Source: Kingdonia uniflora (Eukaryota; Streptophyta; Magnoliopsida; Ranunculales; Circaeasteraceae). Taken from it: a DNA stretch of 64,000 nt. Within the stretch, counting starts at the first letter, position 1. Every line of letters begins with the position of its first letter. Shown here in pieces: positions 23,964 to 33,231 of the stretch. Location: positions 3,534,001-3,598,000 of the forward strand of contig JACGCM010000440.1 in the NCBI GenBank assembly GCA_014058105.1. Reading direction: 5' to 3'. The notes below the pieces were generated by a model. That model was not told where the DNA came from. It searched no databases and saw nothing but the letters and a program-made list of their open reading frames with translations. A program made the position numbers and the translations under genes.

Positions 23964-24880
23964 TTGGTTCATGCAGCTATGGACCATATGATCCAGAACC
24001 AACTGACTAATATTGAAACCTTAACGGACTTAAATTACTTCAACTCGAAGCTCAAAATCCAGATTGCCCTAGGTTACCTTGATTTTGATTTTGTTCTCAC
24101 TGAAGCCAAGCCCGCGGATCTCACAGATACCTCTTTTGATGTTGGGAAAGTGGCCTATGCTAAATGGTTCAAAGCTAATAAAATGGCAAATCTCATCATT
24201 CGTTCTTCCATCGATCCTATTATGCGGGGCGGTATCGTTGATAAAGGTACCGCAAAGGAACTGTTAAATGTCATTAAAAAATAGTTCGAGGGTTCCATCA
24301 AGGGAAGGCAGTACAGTAACTTATCTCAGCTTTTATCGCTGAAGTATGACAGCAGTAGAAATATGTGCTCACACATTCTTAAGATCTCCAAGTTAGTTCT
24401 TACCTTGAAAGAACTCGGTCTCTTCCTTTATGATACGTTGATGGTTCACTTAGCAGTTTGGTCTCTTCCAATAAGTTTCGAGATGTTCCAAGCTTACTAA
24501 CAGAATTAGGAGAAGACTTGGGAAATGAATGAGTTGATTTCAGCATTGGTTTCTAAGGAAGAACAACATAAGAAATGTAAAGCAGAATTGGCTCATCTGA
24601 CTACGTCCATGAAGCACTTGTCCATCAATTCGTAGGGAAAGAAGAAGTTCAAGAATCAAGGTTCTACAAAGAAGAGCGGTTCCAAGTCTGGTCCAGGGCA
24701 GAGTTCTCGTTCAGGGAATAGGAATGGGAAGCAGAATATGACTTCCTCAGCGACTACCTTATCAGTTATAGAGTGTTTCTTTTACAATAAGAAAGGTCAT
24801 ATCATGTAGGACTGTTATTCTTATAAAAACTGTTTGGCTAAGAAAGAAGGGGTTCATCAGTAGGCGGTCGGCAAGGCATG
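23964..24880 (+). pseudogene. Copia gag remnant
   Basis: UBN2-type Gag: IQIALGYLDFDFVLTEAKP and AYAKWFKANKMANLII near the start, a Lys/Ser-rich linker (24640-24750) and a damaged CCHC knuckle (CFFYNKKGHIM, then DCYSYK) at 24776-24830, where one Cys position is Tyr and a stop intrudes. At least six in-frame stops or shifts. It is followed by about 300 bases without recognisable protease. Confidence 0.78.
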
Positions 24881-25189
24881 AGGATGCTTGACATTTTTTT
24901 ATTGAGTTTGTTGGCATTTTTTGCCTGGTTTTAGACACGGGTGTTATTTTAGATTTGACATGTACTTTTTATGTTCCATCGATGAGACGATCTCTAGTTT
25001 CAGTTTCTCGATTATATTTTTCAGTTATTTATTTATTTTATTTTATGAGTTATATCGTCTATCTCTTAATTATTCATTTGAGACATCTCTATTATGTTTA
25101 TCAACTAAGGCTAATCTTTCATCTACTTTTAAACGTTCTAGAGTTTCTGAGTAATCTTCGATGTTATGGCACAAACGACTAAGACATAA

Positions 25190-26399
25190 TTCTAGGAAGA
25201 GGTTAGAGCTTAAGGTTGTCTTGTCAGATCGAGGAGGCGAGTATTATAGTAAGATTGATCAAGACGGTCAACATTAGGACCATTTTATTAGTATTTACTA
25301 GATCATGGTATTGTAGCCCAGTACACTATCTTGAATCATCTATGGACTGGAAGAAATTCTAGTCTTAATTACTTGTGTATTTGGGGTAGTCTTGCAGAGT
25401 CAAAATTATTTAATCTGAATATCGAAAAGTTAAATATGAGGGTTGTAAGTTGTTTCTTCGTTGGTTTCACAGAAAGATCGAAAGGTTTTAGGTTTTATTA
25501 TCCTTCTCAACCCATGGAGATTGTTAAGTGTGCTCAGGATCATTTCATAGAGGAGGGAGATCATTTTACCAACTCTATTCATAGAGAGGTTGTCTTTAAG
25601 AAAAAATTTGAAACTCGGAGTCCAATTGCTATTCCAATCAGTATTGTTATGCTTCCGTGTTTATTTGATATTGACATTGTGACGAGTTCGATTCCAGACC
25701 CTGTTCCAGACCCTGTCGTAGCACCAGTTCTCCCTTTGATTTTTCCTCTACTCGCTCCTGTCCAGTTTCCTGTCATTCTACCTCCAGCCCAGCCTCCTGC
25801 TCCAACTCAGAGATCCCCTAGAGAGAGGCGTTCAACCATTTCTTCATGTTATCATCTTTATTTAGTTGAAGGGGAATTATTTAATTTCGAGGATCCAGTA
25901 TCTTTTAGTTTGGTTATGGCTAGTTGTTTTGTAGATCAGTGGCGTAATGCCATGACAGAGGAGATGGTTTCTATGTCTCGCAACTCTGTATGGGAGTTGG
26001 CACCTTTACCCAAAGGATTTAAGGTAGTTGAATACAAATGAATCGTTGTATATACATCAATTAGAGTGGGAGACATTTAATATTTATGGATTTGTACTTC
26101 GACGATATTATTTACTCACTAGCAGTGACGTCTGGTTTCTTCAGCAAACGAAAGCCTATGGCATGATATGTATGAGACCCAACATTAGTTTTGTTGTTGG
26201 GATATTAGGAAGTAACCAACATAAACCTTTTATTACATACTGGCAGGCAGCCAAGAAAGTTTTTCGCTATTTAAAGAGGGCAATAGATTGCAAATTGGTT
26301 TATAGGAGATCGGATGAGTTTATAGTTTTGGACTACTCTGATTCAAATTTTGTTGGAGTCTCTTTGAGGATCGCTCTTTTATGTGGGTGTAGTTATTAA
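25190..26399 (+). pseudogene. Copia pol remnants (integrase end, RT start, RNase H start)
   Basis: Traces of the integrase core (SDRGGEYY, 25225-25250) lead into an open frame at 25331-26041 with CFFVGFTERSKGFRFYYPS, a Pro-rich linker (VPDPVVAPVLPLIFP) and the RT entry (WRNAMTEEMVSMSRNSVWEL). The RT catalytic region is deleted. A second frame at 26028-26399 carries CMRPNISFVVGILGSNQHKP and KKVFRYLKRAIDCKLVYRRS, the RT-RNase H junction typical of Tork/Retrofit-like copia elements. From 26400 to 27117 only decayed 3' sequence is seen. Confidence 0.8.
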
Positions 26400-27117
26400 T
26401 TTATTTACTATTACTGCATTAAGATTCTTTATCTATGTAGGAGTTATTCCCGATTATTATTTTGGTCGATATTCAGATTTGATTTTGATTATTTAACTGC
26501 TATTATATTTAGATCCGTTATTATATGTACACGTATGCAGTTTAAATTATGCAATTATAATAAAGAATTTGATATGAGTGATTTTATCACATGACTGTTG
26601 TCTAAGTATCAAGTGCCTATAGGGAATACTAAAAGGTTTCTCAAGTTTGCTTGGGCTGGATATAGGTAGGATTCACATCCTTTGGCCTTCATTTCAGTAT
26701 GAGTGATGGTCTTTGCATGACGGTTTATCTAAGTATTGAAATGACATGTGCCTGGTAAACACATGTTGCAGGACACTAATGGAAATGTACCAACACATCA
26801 ATAAGGTGTACCTTTGCTATTCACATGTTAAACTCCGCCAGTAAAGAAATTGCACTTGAAAGCTATTGAGGTTGCTAGCCTGATATCCACGATATGAATT
26901 ATGTATGTGCTCAAAGGCCTGACCAAAATTTGTATGTGAACATGTTAGCCATCTTTGTAGTCGTAGAGTAACAGTCAAGTTCGATGTAATATTGCCTTCG
27001 ACAAATTATCATGTGTGGTTTTAAAAAACAAAAGATGGTCATCCGTTTTTCATAAAAAACTGTGAATCAGGCTAAAAAATATTTTTCTTAAAATCGAGTC
27101 AGCGTCGGGTGGGAGAT

Positions 27118-27484
27118 TGTTAGATTTTCTAACTATATCGGCACTTCTCTTCAGATTCACGAGCACACATGTTAATAGGTCGTATAGGTGTTATTGGTTG
27201 TGCCCAATTGTTATACCAAGTTAAGGTTGGTAGGACCTAGTATTACTCTTTATTAGGGTTTGAGGGTATAATGGGAAAACTACTCAAACCCTATCAAGTT
27301 AAATAGAGAGGAAGTCCCTCTTGGAGGCTACAACACAGAAAACCATCATATTGAGGTCTACAGCCAATCCAAGGGAATACTTCACTCAAGTACAGGGGAT
27401 TTTTAGAAAGCAGAAAAAGAGGTTAGTATAATCTACGTTACAGATTCAGTTATTGATCATAGTTAATTGCATGTATTTCCAACA
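27118..27484 (+). repeat. 3' LTR of the copia relic
   Basis: A 367-base LTR running from TGTTAGATTTTC to TTCCAACA, with the purine tract directly before it. Confidence 0.8.
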
Positions 27485-27512
27485 GTTGTTCCCCTAACTG
27501 AAATTCCTTTTT

Positions 27513-28532
27513 AATTATTGGTATATTTTACAAAGTTTTTGCATTATGAACTGGGTTCTGAGTTGATTAAGTATTTATCCTTTCAAATTAATCAAATAAA
27601 TTTGGGATATGAGTTCTATAAACAACAAAATAGAGGTAATTATCCTTAATACAAACAAAAAAGGTTAGTTCAAAAGCATATAGGTGAAGGAGAAAATTTA
27701 TGTTAAATTTTCTTTAGGTGCGAAACACATAAAATTGTGGTTTGATATTCAATTTTGTAATGAACAATGGATGATGAAGCTTACAAAGGAAAAAATATAA
27801 ATGAATTAACATTAATGGGACAAAGAACATACCAAAAAAAATTCGACTTCAGATGGCCCATAAATAAGAACTTTAATGGTAACAATGGAAAAAGTTGAGT
27901 GCTCAGTATAATATATTTTTTAGTGACATAGGAAAATAGACTATTGTTTATTTGGCGGGTTCCTAGTAGTGTTTTGACGGGAACATTATATAAATATATC
28001 ATATTTCATTTGGTATTTGCCTAAAATAGGCATTTACTTACTCTCTCTTTAACTAACGACTTAAATGTCCAATACTTTCTTAGTTAATCTTATCCTCTCT
28101 CTCTCTCTCTCGTACCATGTGGCAATAGGTGGAGGGTGAGAGACGAAATTTTGCTCTCTCCTGAGAGAGTAAATTTTTTTCCCGAGATATATAGGAAAGG
28201 TTCCCCTCCAACTGATTACTTTATTCTTGCAATAAACATACAGATTATGATTTGGTACATCTTGTGTTAGGAACTTTAATGAAATGTGCATTACTAGTTG
28301 GATGTAAATTGGTCTCTCTATCTTCTTTCTACTTTATTGTTGTTGTTGGATGGCAAGCCCGTGTTTGGAGATTCGTAACTCATAGTTAGGCAGATCATCG
28401 CACATCCTAAAGTGCTAGAAACATTATTCTCACTCGATGCATTTTGAACCCTCATCATCTATCCTTTTCTAATGAGTCTAGAATATAGAGGTGTTAAGGA
28501 CAATCTACCTCCTAACGCCAAGGTTAAAACTA
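27513..28532. other. Unassigned AT-rich region
   Basis: The bases just before it (27485-27512, minus strand) continue the FAR1 frame. The rest has no supported gene. A CT microsatellite lies at 28094-28111. Confidence 0.45.
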
Positions 28533-28537
28533 TTGCT

Positions 28538-29002
28538 TATTAGAACTGGAGGTTTGATCTCAAAATCAATTGGCAATGAGAGGAGTAGCCCCAGGATCTC
28601 ATATTTTAAGGTACAAGGCTCTATGTACCCGATGTGGGATTATATATTTCAACACGCCCCCTCACGTGTGGCAAAAGTTTTGAGCTCAACACGTAGACGA
28701 ATATATGGGCGACGTGGAGAAGCACGTAGGCACTATGTTCCCGATGCGAGACAATATATCTCAACACGCCCCCTTACGTGTGGCATAATTTTTAAGCTCA
28801 ATACGTGGACGAATATATGGGTAAGGTGAAGGAGCACGTGGGCCGTTGGGCTCAACACGTGAAAGAAATGCCTGCTCTGATACCATATTAGAACTGGAGG
28901 TTCTATCTCAAAACTACTTGGTAATGAAAGAAGTAGCCCCAGGATCTTATATTTTGAGGTGCAATGCTCTATGTGCTTGATGTGGGACTATATATGTCAA
29001 CG
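28538..29002 (-). mobile_element. TRIM (miniature LTR retrotransposon), 465 bp
   Basis: Two LTRs of 117 bases each (28538-28654 and 28886-29002) flank 231 internal bases. Perfect 5-base target duplications TTGCT lie at 28533-28537 and 29003-29007. On the minus strand the primer site (ATGGTATCAGAGCA, 28872-28885) follows the right LTR, and a G-rich polypurine tract precedes the left LTR. The LTR opens TGTTGAAATATA and contains TCCCACATCGGG, as in plant TRIM families. It has no coding capacity. Confidence 0.9.
28655..28842. repeat. Internal 112-bp tandem duplication in the TRIM
   Basis: The block at 28655-28731 (starting CGCCCCCTCACGTGTGG) recurs at 28767-28842. The bases between them (28732-28766) match the outer tail of the LTR. 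The unit therefore contains a polypurine tract plus an LTR tail. Confidence 0.8.
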
Positions 29003-29825
29003 TTGCTGGTGATTCAGGTGAACCACTCAGTTTGATAGTTACTAATGTACGTGGAATATGCCAACGAAGGAGAAATTCCAAACAAGTGAAATGTGAGTAA
29101 AATTTGTTAAATATATATTTGAGATGCACACATATATTCATATGCCCCTTTGAGTTTGGAAATCTTAGTCCTCTTTTTACTTTTCCCTTTTCTCTTTTAA
29201 CCTATGCTACTTAAAAGTGAAACGAGTACGGGAAACAATACGTGAAACAGAAATGGGAAACGTCCATTATTTTTCTTACCTGATTCGGGAAACGGGAAAC
29301 AGAAAATGGGAAACAAGTACTAGTATGATACGAGGAAGTTGTATTTGTAATTTGAAACGAAGTTGTACTTACCCCACAAAAGAAATCATTGTGACTAGTG
29401 AGTAGATAGGTTTTCAAAAAAAAATCATTGTTATTGAGTTTCCCAAAAAATCATTGTTATTATCGCGATTCCAACCACCTAACTGGCACAATAAAAATAA
29501 CTATTTTTTTAAAAATACTCACAGCCCAGTAGTTCCTCTAACTGATATTCCAGCTGTAATGGACTTATTTCTAAACTCCGTACTCAGTACGGTATTCGAA
29601 CTGATATAGCTCGGATCAACAACAATCCAAGACCTAAGAATAGAAAGTCCTGATGAAAATGACCTCGCCTACAGTTTGGAGACTTTGAAGCATTTTCTAA
29701 ACTCACACTACAGAAGATACTCCTCTATTCATCAAATAGCTCGCATACATGCGAACTCCACAAGAGATCGTATCTTCTCCAAACGGTCTGAAGTGCAATT
29801 AAGAAGGCCGTTACAAATAAGCAAA

Positions 29826-29957
29826 TATCAAATATCAAGACGTTACAGGAAATCTCATCAAAGCTCATCAAGTTCAGACGACCATAACGTTTATCAAATA
29901 TCAGGACGTTACAGGAAATCTCATCAAAGCTCATCAAGTTCAGACGACCATAACGTT
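29826..29957 (+). repeat. Two tandem 66-bp units within an open frame
   Basis: Units 29826-29891 and 29892-29957 differ at few positions. Because 66 is a multiple of three, the 96-codon open frame at 29676-29966 repeats a 22-residue unit (QIS-RRYRKSHQSSSSSDDH). I do not recognise the protein, and the frame may be chance. Confidence 0.7.
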
Positions 29958-30269
29958 CATCATTAAATATACCCAGCGGTCGTATTATAAGACTTATAAG
30001 TAGCTACCTGTAAGGAAGACCCTGGGGGAGATCGATGGCTAGTTCTTACGTATGACATACTGAGAGAAGATTACACTTGTATTTTCTATAATCACTTCAC
30101 TTTCTCTCTGTAATAACTAGTCAATCGTAATACAACACTCTCTCTCTTTTCAAAATCCTCACTAGAGGTCATGGTTTTTAACCTATTAAAAGGTTTTCCA
30201 CGCTAGATACTGTGTCATTTACTCTCGTACTTACATAATATTTGTTCTTAACACTAGTGTAAGACGTGT

Positions 30270-30467
30270 TTTTGACCTACTAGAAAATAGGTCATTACAC
30301 CAACCACATGTATACCACTTAAAATCATTAGTAGGATCTCTCCTATAAGTCCTATTTGCCGCTAATACAAACGACGAGTTCTCCGCAATAGAAATCTCCT
30401 CAACAACAGACGAGTTTCCTAGGAAATCATCTCTAATTTGAACATGCTCATAATATAAAGGTTGCAT
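30270..30467 (-). pseudogene. Exon fragment resembling a plant transmembrane-protein gene
   Basis: Reads VQIRDDFLGNSSVVEEISIA, then SSFVLAANRTYRRDPTNDFK and WYTCGW. From memory this fits the region before the first membrane segment of plant proteins like Arabidopsis At2g12400, which carry a conserved RTYRRDPL...YTGGWNIS motif. The usual GGWNIS is replaced by CGWCND. No other exon of such a gene is nearby, so this looks like a captured or stranded fragment. Family assignment is tentative. Confidence 0.5.
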
Positions 30468-30482
30468 AGACTAGTGAAAAGC

Positions 30483-30686
30483 CTAAATTTTAGATGATTC
30501 AACCAGTTGATCTGTATCATAGCTAGACTTTGTTAGTTGCAAAGTTGGAGTTTCCTTGCGAAGAGCGGACTTCTTCTTTTCAGCTTCTTGAACAAGTACC
30601 TCCCTTCGCTTGGAATGCTCCTGATAGCTTAACATAATGATGGCATTCAACTTTGGGTCAATATATCCAAGGGGGTCAAAACTCAA
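30483..30686 (-). other. Unidentified open frame, 67 codons
   Basis: Contains PLGYIDPKLNAIIMLSYQEH followed by a charged stretch (KRREVLVQEAEKKKSALRKE) that could be helical. The composition looks protein-like, but I cannot name a family. Together with the neighbouring membrane-protein fragment it may be captured host sequence. Confidence 0.3.
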
Positions 30687-31440
30687 TCATCAGTGTTTTA
30701 CCCTGTGCAAATTAATGGGTTTTTTTTCATATGTCGGGTATTTCGATCAACGTATTGTGTGTCATGTTACATCGTCGTAATATCGACGTGATATTCATTG
30801 TTCTTACAAGAAAAATACGAAAGAAGGCCTAATTCTGCGTAGAATTCAGATATTCTATTTTGCAAAAAGAGCCTTATCAGGTTTAAGGCCTACATTTAGG
30901 AGTGGGAAACGCCATGATCTCCTCAACAACAGATCTCTCCAATAAGGCCTAAGTCACACCATGATCTCCTCAACAACAGACCTCCTTAACAACAAATCTC
31001 CTCAATAACACACAAAATAATCAACATTTCAACACAAATAAACAAAATCCATCAAGCCAAAATCAAAATAAAGGTGACAAACAATCAAATACCTTGTGTG
31101 AACTCTGTTATGAGACTGTGAGACTGAGAGTGAGAAACTCCATGAGAGAAGAGCAAGGTTGAAGAGAGAAGAAAAAAGGGTATAAGGAGAAGCAGAGATT
31201 GGGGTTTGAAATATAACATTTTAGGGCTTGAGAGAGGGTTTTAGAGAGACAACTTTGCTTACTGTTGAAGCAGAGAGAGAGAGTCTCGCGAATCACAAAT
31301 GTCTCAAGTCACGTTTCCCAAAAATTCGTTGATTCGGGGAAACCGAATCGCACCCGTTTCCCAAACGAGTTTCCTCGAAGACGTTTAGGAGAATGGGAAA
31401 CGCGTTTCTCTTTCAATCATAATGGGAAAATAAATAAAGC

Positions 31441-31843
31441 ATATTCACATCTCGAATGTATACGCAACTGCTCCCTAATAGACTAGGTTTGACACATACT
31501 ATTTAGACTATATTTGTCCTTAGTAGTAAGGTTCATTTGAACATTCACATGTTTCTGACGCTTGATCAGTTTGTTTTATCAAAAAAGGAATAAAAATAAT
31601 GGGCGACCTAGTGAATTTTATGTTAAATTCAATAGTCCACTCATGTTAAAAGTCGAAATGTAAAATTGAACTTAGCGCAAAATTCAATGAAATACTCTCT
31701 TTTGAAATAATTCAGAGAAACAATAAAGGGTTCAGTGGCAAACAGAATTACCAATCCATGAAAGGTCTCAAGTTCAATTCCCATTCAAAACCATTTTCAT
31801 TTAATTTGAATTAAAACGTTTTTCCCGGGAAAAACACTCAACT
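31441..31843. other. Spacer downstream of the TAF8-like gene
   Basis: AT-rich, no supported gene. It should contain the 3' untranslated region and poly(A) site of the minus-strand gene that ends at 31844. Confidence 0.5.
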
Positions 31844-32539
31844 TCATCCTTCTTTTTCTTCACTATCAAGATAAACCCTTTTACCTCCCCTGCAAGCCCC
31901 ATTTCTCAATTTAAACTTCACTTTTGCCCTCTCAATCGGCAACAACAATGCCATCTCCGATCGCTCAATCGGCAACAACAACACCTTCTCGCTTTCGATT
32001 TCTCGAACAATACTATTTGTTTCTTCCTTGTATGTACTTAAATCAGGGAACCGAGGAACCCATATCGGAATGTGAGGCCCAATTCGAGTTCTAACTTGTT
32101 CACATTTCCCCAATTTTCTCGAAATATCGGATTCTTTGGCAGAGTGTCTACGAGGGATTGGTTTGGCAAAGGGGATTTCTTCTATAGAACTCACGAAATT
32201 CTTGATATCTAGCAATGCTCCTGATTTGAAGAGTGATCGATTCAGGTTAGAAACTCCTTTGAATCCTTGAATTGAACTCATGTCTTCGATTGCGTAGATT
32301 ACATCGAAGAGATTGCATTGGGTTCGACCACTGGTGTTGGCGCTCAACGATGCTTGTTTTGCTAGGGTTTGGAGGTATCGAGTTGCGATGTTTGAGAGGG
32401 ATTCGAGAGCTGATTGTTGTGAGGTTGTGAAACCAATCGATTGGCAGATTTGAGCCATTGCAATCTTTGTTATCGATGCGTTGAAGATCTCTGTTGATGA
32501 TGGTGCCGATGGTGATGGCGTTTTTAGGGTTTCCGCCAT
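31844..32539 (-). CDS. TFIID subunit 8-like histone-fold protein
   Basis: Intact single-exon gene, 231 residues. Residues about 17-90 (ITKIAMAQICQSIGFTTSQQ, then LSNIATRYLQTLAKQASL and NLFDVIYAIED) form the bromodomain-associated histone fold of TAF8 and plant 'bromodomain transcription factor' proteins. Residues 156-170 (HIPIWVPRFPDLSTY) match the TAF8 C-terminal motif that links the histone fold to TFIID assembly. The likely role is as a histone-fold partner in the nuclear TFIID complex. The protein is shorter than the roughly 350-400 residues usual in Arabidopsis relatives. A short direct repeat, LLLPIER, occurs twice near the C-terminus. The start Met is the first in frame, and an upstream region of about 690 bases is shared with the divergent OTU gene. 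I infer expression; nothing here proves it. Confidence 0.85.
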   Translation of the reverse strand: MAETLKTPSPSAPSSTEIFNASITKIAMAQICQSIGFTTSQQSALESLSNIATRYLQTLAKQASLSANTSGRTQCNLFDVIYAIEDMSSIQGFKGVSNLNRSLFKSGALLDIKNFVSSIEEIPFAKPIPRRHSAKESDISRKLGKCEQVRTRIGPHIPIWVPRFPDLSTYKEETNSIVREIESEKVLLLPIERSEMALLLPIERAKVKFKLRNGACRGGKRVYLDSEEKEG

Positions 32540-33231
32540 TAAAGCTCAGTGGAGGTTTTCTTAGAGGCTTGGTTTTAATGGAGGGAAATATAAACCCTCA
32601 AAGATCGGACTCAAAACTTTCATTTTCAGAATTTATTTACTATTTCAGACTTGACCCTTTAAGTTTTTGAAATTAGTTATCTAGTGTTTGTTTATTTATA
32701 TTTGTTAGTAGGTCCCTAAAATAATTAAAGTAACGTGTCAACAAGAAGACCAGCCAGAACCTTGAAATTACAAACAGGTCCTTTAATGTCCACTACACTC
32801 TGTGTGTCTGTGAAGGTTCCGAGGAGGGAGTTTGTTTGATTGTTTCGTGTGGGAATAAATGACTTCTGGTCGAAGTTTTCTCTAACAAATTGTAAGATCT
32901 TTGATTCCTTTTTCTTTTGCATTGAAATCTGTTTGGGTGTGTTACGTGTGTAGATGTTGTTGTTATTGTAGTTTATAATAAAAAAATCAGCTCAATTGGG
33001 TAAGAATTCAATGTTCTTGATATGAATGTATTTGATGGGATTGGGAAATTTTTGGGGTTGGGCTGTAGCTGAAATAGGAAGATGGGGTACCTTTGAATCT
33101 GTCAATAAAGTCATCTAGATGATGTGTCACACTTTGGGTTTATTTTTGGATAAAATACTTGCTGATTTGGTTGTATTTTGGTGTTTGTTGTTTGTTTTGG
33201 GTGAGTAGCTAAGGGATGTTTGTAAGATAAA
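32540..33231. promoter_or_regulatory. Shared intergenic region of a divergent gene pair
   Basis: The 692 bases between the two start codons must contain both 5' untranslated regions and both promoters, or one bidirectional promoter. I cannot place a TATA box with confidence. A TTTGTAAG at 33217-33224, just before the OTU start codon, may be the end of a 5' UTR intron. Confidence 0.55.

Larger units (their letters stand above)
22296..27484 (+). mobile_element. Ty1/copia retrotransposon relic inserted in FAR1
   Basis: The 3' LTR (27118-27484, TGTTAGATTTTC to CCAACA) is preceded by a purine tract (GTGGGAGAT). The first 60 bases of a 5' LTR survive at 22296-22355, matching the 3' LTR start with a few transitions. 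Gag and parts of pol lie between. Flanking 5-mers CTTGT (22291-22295) and GTTGT (27485-27489) fit a degraded target duplication. The reverse transcriptase core and most of the integrase are deleted. Orientation is opposite to the FAR1 gene it interrupts. Confidence 0.82.
29219..31440. other. Segment with gene fragments between GGGAAAC-rich ends
   Basis: The left 100 bases (29219-29310) and the right 130 bases (31305-31435) are both rich in GGGAAAC or GTTTCCC motifs. Between them lie an open frame with a duplicated 66-base unit, LTR-like sequence with a purine-rich stretch (about 29990-30235), one exon-like fragment of a plant membrane-protein gene (30270-30467, minus) and another unidentified minus-strand frame (30483-30686). 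The bounded arrangement resembles a gene-capturing transposon, but no proper terminal repeats could be drawn. Confidence 0.4.

Noticed and set aside
27485..29560. Similarity of GTTCCCCTAACTGAAATTCC (27487) to GTTCCTCTAACTGATATTCC (29533)
   Set aside because: Only about 20 bases match, with no extension on either side, so I treat it as chance or a minor repeat.
29676..31486. CRISPR-like reading of the short repeats
   Set aside because: Repeats are few, adjacent without unique spacers and in a plant genome; they are ordinary tandem duplications.
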